A stretch of DNA of 64,000 bases from Gudongella sp049310905. GTDB taxonomy: Bacteria; Bacillota; Clostridia; Tissierellales; Tissierellaceae. Location of the stretch: assembly GCF_049310905.1 (NCBI RefSeq), contig NZ_JBMEMN010000010.1:7096-71095 (forward strand). Direction: 5' to 3'. Positions 17,710 through 26,468 of the stretch are shown here, in pieces. The translations under genes were made by a program, and so were the position numbers. The notes under the pieces were generated by a model. The model saw only the letters and a list, made by a program, of their open reading frames with translations, had not been told where the DNA came from and did no database searches. The number at the start of each line of letters is the position of its first letter. Position 1 is the stretch's first letter.

Positions 17710-18630
17710 TTACAATCCAATTCCTGAGCCCTGTCTGATATGGAGATCCTTCAGTCGTCTATCTATTGAAGCAATGACTTTTAACTTATCCTTGCTCCAC
17801 TGTGGCTCATGCAAAAGGGTTCTGTCACCATCACCTGTTATTCTATGAACTACCATCTCCTCAGGTAATATTGCTATGATTTCAGTTACAAGCTCTACAT
17901 ACTCATCTCTGGTCATCAGCGGAAAGGGTTCTCTTAAGTACATCTCATACAAATCAGTATCCTTTTGTATGTACATGGAATGTAATTTAACTCCCCACGT
18001 TTCGGTCTTGGCTAAGTACATTGCCGATTGTAGGATTTGCTCCCTGGTTTCATGTGGAAGACCTATTATCAAGTGAGTTACAGTTTTGATATTTCTACTC
18101 CTTAAGGCTTCTATTGCCTCTTCGTAAGTTTTCAGTGGATATCCACGTCTGATAAGACTTGCCGTATCTTCATGTATTGTCTGAAGGCCCAATTCAACCC
18201 AAAGATATGTTCTAGTGTTTAAATCAGCAAGATACTCCAATACATCATCAGGTAGACAGTCCGGCCTAGTTGCAATTGCTAACCCTACTACTCCGGGATG
18301 CCTCAGTACTGGTTCAAAAATCTTCCTGAGCTTATGGACAGGAGCGTAAGTATTTGTAAAGGACTGAAAATATGCTATATATTTATCTGTTTTCCATTTT
18401 TGGCTTAATAAGTCAATCTGTTCATTTAGCTGTTTCTCCAAGGTACCCGATCTTGAAGCGAATTCACCAGCTCCGCTTTCTCCACAAAAAATACATCCCC
18501 TGTCACCTTTGTGACCGTCACGATTAGGGCAACTGAAACCTCCGTCTATTGATAGTTTTGCAACCTTTCCTCCAAAAGTCTCTCTCAAATAACCACTGAG
18601 GTTCTTGTATCTCTTACCGTCGTTCATCAT
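17710..18630 (-). CDS. TIGR01212 family radical SAM protein (YtqA/YhcC-like)
   Basis: 306 residues. The [4Fe-4S] cysteines are C34, C46 and C49 in the long-spaced CPNRDGHKGDRGCIFC motif that sets this family apart from the usual CxxxCxxC. A radical SAM barrel follows (IATRPDCLPD, WVELGLQTIHEDT, THLIIGLPHET). The family is widespread and uncharacterised biochemically. Its start overlaps the stop of the glycerate-kinase-like gene by four bases, so the two are translationally coupled. It ends at a clear terminator. Confidence 0.9.
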   Translation of the reverse strand: MMNDGKRYKNLSGYLRETFGGKVAKLSIDGGFSCPNRDGHKGDRGCIFCGESGAGEFASRSGTLEKQLNEQIDLLSQKWKTDKYIAYFQSFTNTYAPVHKLRKIFEPVLRHPGVVGLAIATRPDCLPDDVLEYLADLNTRTYLWVELGLQTIHEDTASLIRRGYPLKTYEEAIEALRSRNIKTVTHLIIGLPHETREQILQSAMYLAKTETWGVKLHSMYIQKDTDLYEMYLREPFPLMTRDEYVELVTEIIAILPEEMVVHRITGDGDRTLLHEPQWSKDKLKVIASIDRRLKDLHIRQGSGIGL

Positions 18631-19757
18631 AGTTCTTCCTCTGATGCAAAAAGGTGCGCCAAGGCTGCAATCATACGTTCTGTGACCTCTTCCGGTTTAT
18701 CCCATGCTGCACCTTCACCATAAGGATGATTGAACAAAGCATAAATCCCCCTGAATCCCTTGGAATACAGTTCATCATATCCTTTGGACAAACTTCCGAA
18801 TACGCCGACTACAGGCACATGATTTTTCTGAGCCATCTCAACAGTTGCCATCATTCCCCTGTGCATTTTCCTAGGATTTCTGACTTCCTTCGATCCTGCA
18901 ATCACAAGATCTGCGTCCCTTATTTCTTCATATACTCCAGTCATCCTTACAAAAGATTCAATAAAAGATACTACTTCTGCCTTTAGAAAAGCCACTACAC
19001 CTGCACCTGTTCCTCCACCTGCTCCAGTGCCTTTGATTCTATCAACATCAACTCCGGTTGCTTTTTCAACCTCCATGGCATAGTTTCTCAAACCCCTGTC
19101 AAGAGACTGAATCATTAAAGGGCTTGCACCCTTTAGTGGCCCATATTCATAAGCAATTCCCCTAACTCCTGAGTAGAGGTTGGTATAATCAGTGACCAGG
19201 GTGAATCTGGCCTCCTTGATTCTTTCATCTATTCCTGTTGTATCAATCTCTCTTATTGAATAAAGCCCACTTCCATTAAGTGTAATTGAATCTCCCTCCC
19301 TGTCCAGGAATCTATATCCAAGAGCAGACAAAAGACCAACGCCACCATCATTTGTTGAAGATCCACGTGTGAAGATATAGAAATCTCTTAAACCTCTGTC
19401 AAGGGCATCCTTAATCAAAAGCCCCGTCCCATATGTTGTAGTCAGCAAAGGATTTCGTTCATCCTCCTGCAGCCTTTCGAGACCTGATGCTTCTGTTAAA
19501 TCTATTACAACCTGGTCTCCTCCAACTATTCCGTACCTTGCATCTATTTTTCTATAATAAGGATCCACTGTCCCCGCTATTACAATTTCTCCCCCAAAAG
19601 CAGTAACTTGAGCTAGGGGGCTATCTCCATTAAGTAAAGGATATCCGCTGATTTTTGCCATAGGCATTGATGCTTTTATTCCCGCTTCGATATGTGCGAC
19701 CGTATTCTCGGGAGTCATCACCTCTCCAAGGCCACAATGTGCAATAACAATCTTCAT
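18627..19757 (-). CDS. Divergent glycerate kinase (GarK/GlxK) family protein, catalytic motifs degraded
   Basis: A 376-residue protein with the overall fold signature of type-I glycerate kinases: N-terminal MKIVIA, ASGLERLQEDERNPL, TTYGTGLLI, SSTNDGGVGLLSALG (~133-147), YGPLKGASP and GTGAGGGTGAG. Several catalytic segments are altered, however. The opening PDSFKGS is HCGLGEV, the usual ADGGEGT loop is LNGDSPL, and the GEGRxDxQT segment reads GSKEVRNPRK. I infer a changed or lost kinase activity. It is coupled to a radical SAM gene rather than to glycerate metabolism. An AGGGA sits before the ATG. Confidence 0.75.
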   Translation of the reverse strand: MKIVIAHCGLGEVMTPENTVAHIEAGIKASMPMAKISGYPLLNGDSPLAQVTAFGGEIVIAGTVDPYYRKIDARYGIVGGDQVVIDLTEASGLERLQEDERNPLLTTTYGTGLLIKDALDRGLRDFYIFTRGSSTNDGGVGLLSALGYRFLDREGDSITLNGSGLYSIREIDTTGIDERIKEARFTLVTDYTNLYSGVRGIAYEYGPLKGASPLMIQSLDRGLRNYAMEVEKATGVDVDRIKGTGAGGGTGAGVVAFLKAEVVSFIESFVRMTGVYEEIRDADLVIAGSKEVRNPRKMHRGMMATVEMAQKNHVPVVGVFGSLSKGYDELYSKGFRGIYALFNHPYGEGAAWDKPEEVTERMIAALAHLFASEEEL

Positions 19758-19858
19758 ATTTTTCCCTGCTTTCTGATTTACAAAATTTGAGATAATAGGT
19801 TATCCTCTATATGACTAATGTTACCCTGAATTTTCCCTTTTATGCGGGCAAAAAAATA

Positions 19859-19876
19859 AGCGGGGTTTCCCCCGCT
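19859..19876 (-). terminator. Terminator after the flavodiiron gene
   Basis: AGCGGGG and CCCCGCT stem followed by TTATTTTTTT on the minus strand. Confidence 0.88.
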
Positions 19877-19882
19877 AACTTA

Positions 19883-21073
19883 TTATTTAAAACTCTCTGC
19901 AAATCTCTTTCCAAAGTCTTTGCATTCTTCCATTGCCTCATCATCTGGATTCCACAAGGACTTGATTCCCTCCTGAACAACCTCAAAGTTAGCCTCTTTT
20001 AATTTTCCTTCAAGTATTCCAATTGATTCGCCGCTCCAGCCATATGAGCCGAATGCAGCAGCTTTCTTTTTCTGGAACCCAAGTCCCTTGACCATCTCCA
20101 TCAGTCCGCCCACAGCATGTTGTATGCTCTTGTTGACCGTAGATGATCCAAGCAATATGCCTTTGGACCTGAATATTTCCGTAATAATATCATTCTTGTC
20201 GGTTATTGCCGCATTGAAAAGCTTTACGGTAACGTCAGGATCTGTTTTTCTTATCCCTTCCATTATTCCTTCAGCCATTCTTCTTGTTCCGTGCCACATT
20301 GAATCGTAAATTATTGAAATCTGATTTTCCTGATAATCATCCGCCCACTCCAAATATTTCTCAACTATCTGTGCAGGATTGTCTCTCCATATAATACCAT
20401 GTGATGTAGCAATCATGCTTAGTGGAAGTTCAAATCCAAGAATCTCATTTATTTTCATTGTAACCAGCTTACTGAATGGAGTAAGAATATTTGCATAGTA
20501 CTTGATTGCTTCTTCCCACAGCTCGCATTGGTCCACCTTGTCATTATAGAAAAATTCTGATGCATAATGCTGGCCGAAGGCGTCGTTACTGAAAAGAATG
20601 TTTTCGCCGCTCATATATGTCATCATGCTGTCAGGCCAGTGCAGCATCCTTGCCTCAACAAAGGTCAGTGTTGATTCGCCTATATCAAGGGTATCTCCTG
20701 TTTTTACCTCTACGAAGTTCCAATCCTCGTGATAATGACCCTGTAGAATTCTTTTTCCGTTCTTTGTACAATACACTGGAGTATCTGGTATCTCCTTTAA
20801 CAACAGAGGCAGAGCCCCACTGTGGTCAACTTCCGCGTGCTGGGCAATTATGTAGTCAATCTCATCAAGGTCAATTTCCTTTTTTAGATTGTCTACAAAC
20901 TCTTTGTCATATGGAGCCCATATTGTGTCAATCAAAACAGTCTTTTCATCTCTAATAAGATATGAATTGTAGGATGAACCCTTGTTGGTGGAGTATTCAT
21001 CACCATGAAATCTCCTTAGTTCCCAGTCTATTTTTCCTACCCATTGTACCTTGTCAGTAATTTTAAAGCTCAT
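19883..21073 (-). CDS. fprA: Flavodiiron protein (FprA), O2/NO reductase
   Basis: 396 residues. The N-terminal metallo-beta-lactamase-like domain (~1-250) carries the diiron ligands H79, E81, D83 and H84 (HAEVDH), a His in MLHWPDSMMTY, the bridging Asp in FSNDAFGQH and the last His in ATSHGIIWRDNP. The C-terminal flavodoxin domain (~254-396) has the FMN phosphate loop IIYDSMWHGTRRMAE and then ASFGSYGWSGE-like text. It reduces O2 to water or NO to N2O using electrons from rubredoxin or a flavoprotein, protecting anaerobes. It is divergent from a hemerythrin gene across a short region with a dyad. AGGAGG precedes the ATG. Confidence 0.95.
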   Translation of the reverse strand: MSFKITDKVQWVGKIDWELRRFHGDEYSTNKGSSYNSYLIRDEKTVLIDTIWAPYDKEFVDNLKKEIDLDEIDYIIAQHAEVDHSGALPLLLKEIPDTPVYCTKNGKRILQGHYHEDWNFVEVKTGDTLDIGESTLTFVEARMLHWPDSMMTYMSGENILFSNDAFGQHYASEFFYNDKVDQCELWEEAIKYYANILTPFSKLVTMKINEILGFELPLSMIATSHGIIWRDNPAQIVEKYLEWADDYQENQISIIYDSMWHGTRRMAEGIMEGIRKTDPDVTVKLFNAAITDKNDIITEIFRSKGILLGSSTVNKSIQHAVGGLMEMVKGLGFQKKKAAAFGSYGWSGESIGILEGKLKEANFEVVQEGIKSLWNPDDEAMEECKDFGKRFAESFK

Positions 21074-21100
21074 TGAAAACCCTCCTTTTACATTGTATAT

Positions 21101-21132
21101 ATGTTAGACCCCACTTATTTGGGGTAAACATT
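21101..21132. promoter_or_regulatory. Imperfect dyad between fprA and the hemerythrin gene
   Basis: ATGTTAGACCCCA and TGGGGTAAACAT form a near-palindrome with a 6-base centre (ACCCCA/TGGGGT core perfect). It lies in the 90-base divergent region and is a candidate shared operator for a redox regulator. Confidence 0.4.
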
Positions 21133-21163
21133 ACAGGAACAAAAAACTATTTGAGGTGATACT

Positions 21164-21724
21164 TTGAAATCTATTGAAATAATGGTTGAAGAACATCAAA
21201 ATATCCGAAGAATGCTTAAGGTTCTAAGGGAATTGTCTTACAGAATAATGACCGAAGGCAAATACAACCTGGAAGATCTTCCTGAAATCATTGAGTTTGT
21301 AAGAAACTACGCCGACAAACTTCATCACGGCAAGGAGGAAGATATCCTCTTTGAAGCAATGAACAACCAGATTGAGAAACTTTCAAAATCAGGTGCCATA
21401 ACAGGAATGTATATTGAACATGATCAAGGTCGCTTGTTTATTGCAAACCTCGAAGCCGGTTACAAGGCCTTCAAGGAAGGCGACGACAGAGCAAGGCTGG
21501 ATATTATCGGCAATGCAATTGCATATACAGACCTTCTTGACAGACATATTGAAAAGGAGAATACAGCACTTTACAAATTTGCTGAGAATATGCTCCCTGA
21601 CGAGGTCAAGTCAAAGGTTGACTCCGACTGTGACGATGTTGAAAATGAAGCCACAAATTCAGGTACCCAGTCAAGATATCTAAACCTTTTGGATATAATG
21701 GAAAGCAACTATAGTACAGTTTAA
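21164..21724 (+). CDS. Hemerythrin-domain protein
   Basis: 186 residues with a hemerythrin-like four-helix bundle. The candidate diiron ligands are in VEEHQNIRRM (~9-18), LHHGKEEDILFE (~53-64), YIEHDQGR (~85-92) and LLDRHIEKENTALY (~125-138); the acidic tail is Asp/Glu-rich. It probably binds O2 or acts in iron-sulfur repair. The start is TTG at 21164, five bases after GAGGTGAT; no ATG or GTG has a better SD. It is divergently paired with the flavodiiron gene, supporting a role in oxygen or NO response. Confidence 0.9.
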   Translation: MKSIEIMVEEHQNIRRMLKVLRELSYRIMTEGKYNLEDLPEIIEFVRNYADKLHHGKEEDILFEAMNNQIEKLSKSGAITGMYIEHDQGRLFIANLEAGYKAFKEGDDRARLDIIGNAIAYTDLLDRHIEKENTALYKFAENMLPDEVKSKVDSDCDDVENEATNSGTQSRYLNLLDIMESNYSTV

Positions 21725-21741
21725 AGCCCTCTTTGGGCTTT
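21723..21741. terminator. Bidirectional terminator between hemerythrin and crp genes
   Basis: AAAGCCC, TCTTT, GGGCTTT lies between the convergent stops and overlaps the regulator's TAA on the minus strand. Confidence 0.75.
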
Positions 21742-22417
21742 ATTCTATTTCTAAAAGCTTTTTCCCGTCCAGCACGTAGATCTTTCTGTGTCCTTCAAGC
21801 TTGATAATTCCCATTTCCTGAAGCTGCCCCAGCTTTCTGCTTAGGGATTCCTGGCTCATTCCCAGGTGGGATGCCCAGTCTCCCTTTGTCATTTCCAGTT
21901 TCACAAGTCCATCCCTCTCCATACTTAGGATACTCTTTGCAACTCTTCTTTCCACAGATGAAAGGCTAATATCCTCAACTAGTGTTTCTACTTTTTCAAG
22001 TCTTTGACTTAGCTCCTCCAGTATTTTAAAGGCAATTGAAGGAAATCTTGCCATCAACCCCTTGATATCCTGACCATCTATCTTGCACATGATTGTTTTT
22101 TCCATGGCCACTGCAGAATCCTTAGTCAATTCTTTGGAAAAAAGAGTCAATTCTCCCATAAACTCCCCCGGTCCCAGAATCCTTAAAATCTGTTCCTTTC
22201 CGGATTCACTGGTTCTGGTGATTTTAACTCTGCCCTGGTGAATTACATAGAGACTGTCTTGTCTGTCTCCTGCAAGGTAAATGGCTTCACCTTTATCCAT
22301 GTGCTTTTCCATAGTAATCATTGCAATCTCAAACATCTCTTCCTTTGTTAGATTGCTGAAAATTGGTACAAGTTCTATGCAATTCTGGTCTTCTCTTTCA
22401 TGGCAATTACATTTCAT
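21740..22417 (-). CDS. Crp/Fnr family transcriptional regulator
   Basis: 225 residues. A cyclic-nucleotide-binding-like domain (~15-135; IYLAGDRQDSLYVIHQGRVK and then LGPGEFMGELTLF) precedes a C-terminal winged helix (~150-220; MTKGDWASHLGMSQESLSRKL). The extreme N-terminus has Cys at 3, 5 and 13 (MKCNCHEREDQNC), which might hold a metal or iron-sulfur cluster as in Fnr, though the spacing is not the classical one. It starts two bases after the stop of the P-type ATPase gene, so it reports on or controls metal export, or the adjacent flavodiiron/hemerythrin pair. Confidence 0.9.
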   Translation of the reverse strand: MKCNCHEREDQNCIELVPIFSNLTKEEMFEIAMITMEKHMDKGEAIYLAGDRQDSLYVIHQGRVKITRTSESGKEQILRILGPGEFMGELTLFSKELTKDSAVAMEKTIMCKIDGQDIKGLMARFPSIAFKILEELSQRLEKVETLVEDISLSSVERRVAKSILSMERDGLVKLEMTKGDWASHLGMSQESLSRKLGQLQEMGIIKLEGHRKIYVLDGKKLLEIE

Positions 22418-22419
22418 TA

Positions 22420-24300
22420 TTATTCTCCAGTCTGTAAAACCTTTTTCCTGGTTCTTCCCTTGTCACCATATCCCAACAGTCTGACTGCATTAATGATAAC
22501 CAGCAAGACACTAATTTCGTGGACCAGCATACCGAATGATAGATTCACCGTTTTCACAAGCACACCAGCTAGAAGCAATGCTGCGACCCCTAATGCAAAG
22601 TAGATATTCTGTTTCATGTTTGCTACAGTCGCTCTGCTTAGTCCGATTGCATGAGACAGTTTTCTTATTTCTTCAGACATCAATACAACATCAGCAGTCT
22701 CCATGGCTACGTCTTTGCCTGCTCCACCGATTGCTATTCCAAGATCAGCTGATGCTAGTGCAGGAGCGTCATTGACTCCATCTCCGACCATACCCGTAGC
22801 TCCATATTCTTCCTGAAGCTCCATCAGAACTCTCACCTTGTCTTCTGGCAACAGCTCAGCATAGTAGTCGTCAAGTCCAAGCTCTTTAGCTATTGCCTTT
22901 GCCGCTCTCTCATTATCCCCTGTGAGCATTACAACTTTTTTTATTCCAAGGGATTTAATGTTCTGAATCAGCAATTTTGCATCTTCTCTAACAACATCAG
23001 CTATTGCTATAATACCCAGTACATTACTATCTAATCCTACCATAATCGCCGTCTGACCCTTGCTTTCCTCATCTTGCAGGGTTTTCTCAACATGGTCCAG
23101 ATTATATCCGTTTTCCATAAATAGCTTCCTGTTTCCGAGTAGATACTCCTTGCCTTCAATCTTCGCCTTTATTCCTTGCCCGGTAAGGATCTCAGCCTCT
23201 TCGACATCTCCTTTGTAATCTCCTAGAATTTCGTCAGCATGGTTTATTATTGCTCTTCCCAGTGGATGTTCAGAATAGCTTTCACCAATGGCTGCAATTC
23301 TAAGAAGCTCTTTCTTATCAATACCCATTGCAATTACCTCAGTTACCACTGGTTTTCCGATTGTCAGGGTCCCTGTCTTGTCAAATGCCAGAACCTTTAT
23401 CTTTCCTAGCTTTTCCATGATTTCTCCACCCTTGACCAGTACTCCGTGCTTGGCACCATTGCCAATCCCGGCAACTATTGAGACTGGAGTTGAAATAACC
23501 AGTGCTCCAGGACATGCTATTACAAGAAGTGTCAGTGAAAGGACCAGATCTCTTGTGAAAAGGTATAAAAGTGCTGACAAAGCAATTATTCCTGGTGTGT
23601 AATATCTCGAGAATTTTTCCAAAAACTTCTGTGTCTTGGCCTTCTTGTCCTGTGCTTCCTCAACCATTTCAAGTATTCTTGCGAATGTGGTGTCATCTCC
23701 CACCTTGTCCGCTCTTATTCTCATGTAGCCTGACTCAAGAATTGTACCTGAGAATACATCGTCCTCTTTCATTTTTGAAATTGGAAGTGATTCTCCTGTT
23801 ATTGCTGCCTGGTTAATATATGCATTTCCTTCAAGAACTGTTCCATCCACTGATACCTTTTCCCCAGGCTTTACAATAACCGTTTCACCCTCTAGAACTT
23901 CATCTGGAGAAACAATGACTTCCTTTCCTTTTCTTAGGACCCTTGCAGTATCGGGTGCAAGATCAAGAAGAGCCTTGATTGAAGACCTTGTTTTTTCTAT
24001 GGTTCTCGACTCAAGGTAGTCTCCAAGCATAAAGAGAAAAGTTACTGCAGCGGCCTCCCAATACTCTCCAATAAACAAGGCTCCTGTAACTGCAATTGTA
24101 ACAAGGGCATCTATTCCGACGATTTTGTATTTCAAGGCCACAAATGCATTCTTGAATATGGGAAGACCTGCCACTAGAGTTGTCGCAAGCATCAATACTA
24201 TTGTTACTGGTGCGTATCCGGATATTTCCTTGAGGATAAATGATATAACCACAAGGATAGTAGCCAGTATCACTCTGTGTTTTTTATTGATCTTCGGCAT
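22420..24300 (-). CDS. Heavy-metal P1B-type ATPase with unusual CPG motif
   Basis: 626 residues, lacking an N-terminal metal-binding domain. Membrane helices flank an actuator domain (ITGESLPISK). The ion-binding motif in the sixth helix reads ACPGALVIS, with C263, that is CPG instead of the common CPC, SPC or CPH. DKTGTL phosphorylation, HP (SEHPLGRAI), TGDN and GDGVNDAPAL motifs are all present, so the pump looks catalytically complete. It exports Zn/Cd/Fe-like metals in relatives; the actual ion is uncertain. A separate 70-residue HMA protein is encoded 18 bases upstream and may deliver the metal. GGAGGAG precedes the ATG. Confidence 0.92.
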   Translation of the reverse strand: MPKINKKHRVILATILVVISFILKEISGYAPVTIVLMLATTLVAGLPIFKNAFVALKYKIVGIDALVTIAVTGALFIGEYWEAAAVTFLFMLGDYLESRTIEKTRSSIKALLDLAPDTARVLRKGKEVIVSPDEVLEGETVIVKPGEKVSVDGTVLEGNAYINQAAITGESLPISKMKEDDVFSGTILESGYMRIRADKVGDDTTFARILEMVEEAQDKKAKTQKFLEKFSRYYTPGIIALSALLYLFTRDLVLSLTLLVIACPGALVISTPVSIVAGIGNGAKHGVLVKGGEIMEKLGKIKVLAFDKTGTLTIGKPVVTEVIAMGIDKKELLRIAAIGESYSEHPLGRAIINHADEILGDYKGDVEEAEILTGQGIKAKIEGKEYLLGNRKLFMENGYNLDHVEKTLQDEESKGQTAIMVGLDSNVLGIIAIADVVREDAKLLIQNIKSLGIKKVVMLTGDNERAAKAIAKELGLDDYYAELLPEDKVRVLMELQEEYGATGMVGDGVNDAPALASADLGIAIGGAGKDVAMETADVVLMSEEIRKLSHAIGLSRATVANMKQNIYFALGVAALLLAGVLVKTVNLSFGMLVHEISVLLVIINAVRLLGYGDKGRTRKKVLQTGE

Positions 24301-24318
24301 AATCTTCTCCTCCTGTCA

Positions 24319-24531
24319 TTACTTCTCCTTCAATACCTCAAAACCCAGCTTTGCGATATTGTTCTTTATTGTCTCGGAATCAACCACCTCTTCATCGTAT
24401 TCAAGCTTAATCTTTGATGAGTTGAAGAGTACCTCATACTCTTTTACTCCATCTGTCTTTTTAAGCATTCCCTCAAGCTTCATGGTGCATGATGGACATG
24501 TCAATGTGTCCAACTGATATGTTTTTTTCAT
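24319..24531 (-). CDS. Small HMA-domain metal-binding protein
   Basis: About 70 residues with a ferredoxin-like HMA fold and the metal-binding motif TCPSC (~9-13). The usual leading GM is replaced by LDTLTCPSC. It is the CopZ/MerP type of soluble metal chaperone. The start chosen is ATG 24531 after GGGAGGA; the frame extends 12 codons further without an SD. As first gene of the operon with the P1B ATPase and Crp regulator, it probably supplies the ATPase that lacks its own HMA domain. Confidence 0.88.
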   Translation of the reverse strand: MKKTYQLDTLTCPSCTMKLEGMLKKTDGVKEYEVLFNSSKIKLEYDEEVVDSETIKNNIAKLGFEVLKEK

Positions 24532-24622
24532 AATAATTCCTCCCTTTGCTTTCTTTCTTGTTTTCATTATAGGATAGTTTATACATCAAAGCTTTGACCT
24601 AGGTCAAAATTTATTAAAAACA

Positions 24623-24662
24623 TATGGCCACGGTTTATCCTAATAGATAACCCGTGGCCATA
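24623..24662 (-). terminator. Terminator after the threonine aldolase gene
   Basis: TATGGCCACGG and CCGTGGCCATA arms with an extended interior stem, then a TGTTTTTAAT tail on the minus strand. Confidence 0.8.
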
Positions 24663-24682
24663 AATTTCAATATTTACTACTT

Positions 24683-25708
24683 CTATTTATTGTTGTATTT
24701 GATAATATGCTCAACAAACTCGTCAACATCTTCCCTTGTGATATCAAAGGAAGTGACAAACCTTACCTGCCCTGCCGATGGATCGGTTACATAAAATTTA
24801 AAATCCTTTAAAAGGTACTCAATCAGTCCTTTGTCCATATATGCAAAAACCATATTTGTATCTACAGGTGCGTACAAGCTTACCCCTTCCTGCTCAGAAA
24901 TCCTCTGTGCAAGATATTTTCCCATCTGGTTTGAATTTCTAGCGTTTTCAATCCAGAGATCATTCTGAAGATATGCAATAAACTGTGCACTTATGTATCG
25001 CATTTTGGAAACAAGCTGCATTCCCTGTTTTCTGTGGAACAGATAGCACTTACTAAATTCCTTGTTAAGTGATACGATGGCTTCTCCCATCATCATTCCA
25101 TTCTTGGTTCCTCCAAAGCTCAACAGGTCTACACCAGTATCTGTTATCATTTCCTTCAAAGTGGTACCAAGGGCTTCAACTGAGTTGGCGATTCTGGCTC
25201 CATCAACATGTAAAAGCATGTCGTTCTTGTGGGCGAAATCTGCCAGAGCTTTTATTTCTTCAACTGTGTAAAGTGTTCCCATTTCAGTTGTCTGTGAAAT
25301 TGAGATCACTTTTGGTTGAACCGAGTGCTCATCTCCCACTACCTCAAGCAGGGGTATAATATCATCAAGAGAAATCTTGCCTTCACTGTTTCGAACCTGA
25401 ATTATTTTGTTTCCTGCGTATTTTTCCATGGCACCGCACTCATCTACATTTATATGTGCAGTGTCTGCTGCTACAATTCCTTCATATGATCTCAGCAAAC
25501 CTGAAAGTCCGATTACATTTGCAGCCGTCCCCGTGGTTACAAAGAAAACATCTGCATCACAACCGAGAAGTTCACCTATCATTTTTTCAGCTTTTTCGGT
25601 GATTTCATCCTCTCCGTATGCATGGGCATACCCTTCATTGGCCTTTATTATTGCATCCAGTATTATTGGATGAACTCCCGAAGTATTGTCACTCTTAAAC
25701 ATTTTCAT
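24683..25708 (-). CDS. ltaE: Low-specificity L-threonine aldolase family protein
   Basis: About 341 residues, fold-type I PLP enzyme cleaving L-threonine or allo-threonine to glycine and acetaldehyde. Visible marks are FKSDNTSGVHP near the N-terminus, the FFVTTGTAANV PLP phosphate site, HVDGARIANS (~160-169) and the Schiff-base lysine in SFGGTKNGMM (~193). Several in-frame ATGs cluster at the start. I choose 25708, seven bases after GGGAGG, though 25711 is nearly as good. It is monocistronic. Confidence 0.9.
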   Translation of the reverse strand: MKMFKSDNTSGVHPIILDAIIKANEGYAHAYGEDEITEKAEKMIGELLGCDADVFFVTTGTAANVIGLSGLLRSYEGIVAADTAHINVDECGAMEKYAGNKIIQVRNSEGKISLDDIIPLLEVVGDEHSVQPKVISISQTTEMGTLYTVEEIKALADFAHKNDMLLHVDGARIANSVEALGTTLKEMITDTGVDLLSFGGTKNGMMMGEAIVSLNKEFSKCYLFHRKQGMQLVSKMRYISAQFIAYLQNDLWIENARNSNQMGKYLAQRISEQEGVSLYAPVDTNMVFAYMDKGLIEYLLKDFKFYVTDPSAGQVRFVTSFDITREDVDEFVEHIIKYNNK

Positions 25709-25812
25709 CATTATTCCTCCCATCATTTCTTCCATTATACAATAAATGTTCCTTTTTCTCTATTTTACCTTATTATAATATAGTATAATCCAAGATAGAA
25801 GAGGTGATTGGT

Positions 25813-26436
25813 ATGCTTTCTTATTTGGTTATAATAATCATTGGGTATTTGTTTGGTTGTATTCAATCTGCATATATCTATGGAAGAGCAGTAAAGAAAG
25901 TTGATATACGAACTTTGGGCCAAAAGAATGCAGGTGCTACAAACGCTGCACAGTCACTTGGAATTTCTATAGGAGTTATTGTTGTCATTCTGGATATATT
26001 AAAAGCGGTTGCGGCTGCAGCCCTTGTAAAATATCTTTTCCCACAGCTAATGGAAACTGATGGAATGCTGCCAATCTATGTAAGTGGAGCTTCTGTAGTC
26101 CTTGGACACAACTACCCCTTCTTTATGAATTTCAAGGGTGGAAAAGGCACTGCCTCCACTGTTGGAATGCTCTTTTCCATCAACATGATGCTGGGTGCCC
26201 TAAGCATGCTGGTCATTCTTGTTCTGACAATTGTAACAGACTATATTGTTTTTGGTACATTGGGACTTCTGTTGCTACTTATTGGCACTACAATCTTCTA
26301 CGATTTTGGCTTGCCCTCTCTGGTAATAGCTATTCTTTTGTCATTACAGTCAATATACAAGCATCTTCCCAATTTCAAAAGAATCCTCCGTAAAGAAGAA
26401 AAAGGCTTAAGAGCGACAATTAAAAAGCAACCATAG
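25813..26436 (+). CDS. PlsY-like glycerol-3-phosphate acyltransferase family protein
   Basis: About 207 residues with five to six membrane helices. Family motifs are present but altered. The normal DIRxxGSGNxGATN loop reads DIRTLGQKNAGATN (~31-44), GHNYPFFMNFKGGKG (~98-112) keeps the second motif, and the third motif near the C-terminus (LLSLQSIYKHLPNFKRIL) is loose. PlsY makes lysophosphatidate from acyl-phosphate, the first step of membrane phospholipid synthesis. The GSGN change suggests a divergent paralog, so a main PlsY may exist elsewhere. The start is ATG 25813 rather than the GTG at 25804, which overlaps the SD GAGGTGAT. Confidence 0.8.
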   Translation: MLSYLVIIIIGYLFGCIQSAYIYGRAVKKVDIRTLGQKNAGATNAAQSLGISIGVIVVILDILKAVAAAALVKYLFPQLMETDGMLPIYVSGASVVLGHNYPFFMNFKGGKGTASTVGMLFSINMMLGALSMLVILVLTIVTDYIVFGTLGLLLLLIGTTIFYDFGLPSLVIAILLSLQSIYKHLPNFKRILRKEEKGLRATIKKQP

Positions 26437-26461
26437 GATTTGTGATCCCATGGTTGCTTTT
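26423..26461. terminator. Bidirectional terminator between the plsY-like and helicase genes
   Basis: AAAAGCAACCAT and ATGGTTGCTTTT form a 12-bp stem, A-rich on one side and T-rich on the other, between convergent genes. Confidence 0.88.
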
Positions 26462-26468
26462 ATCTATA

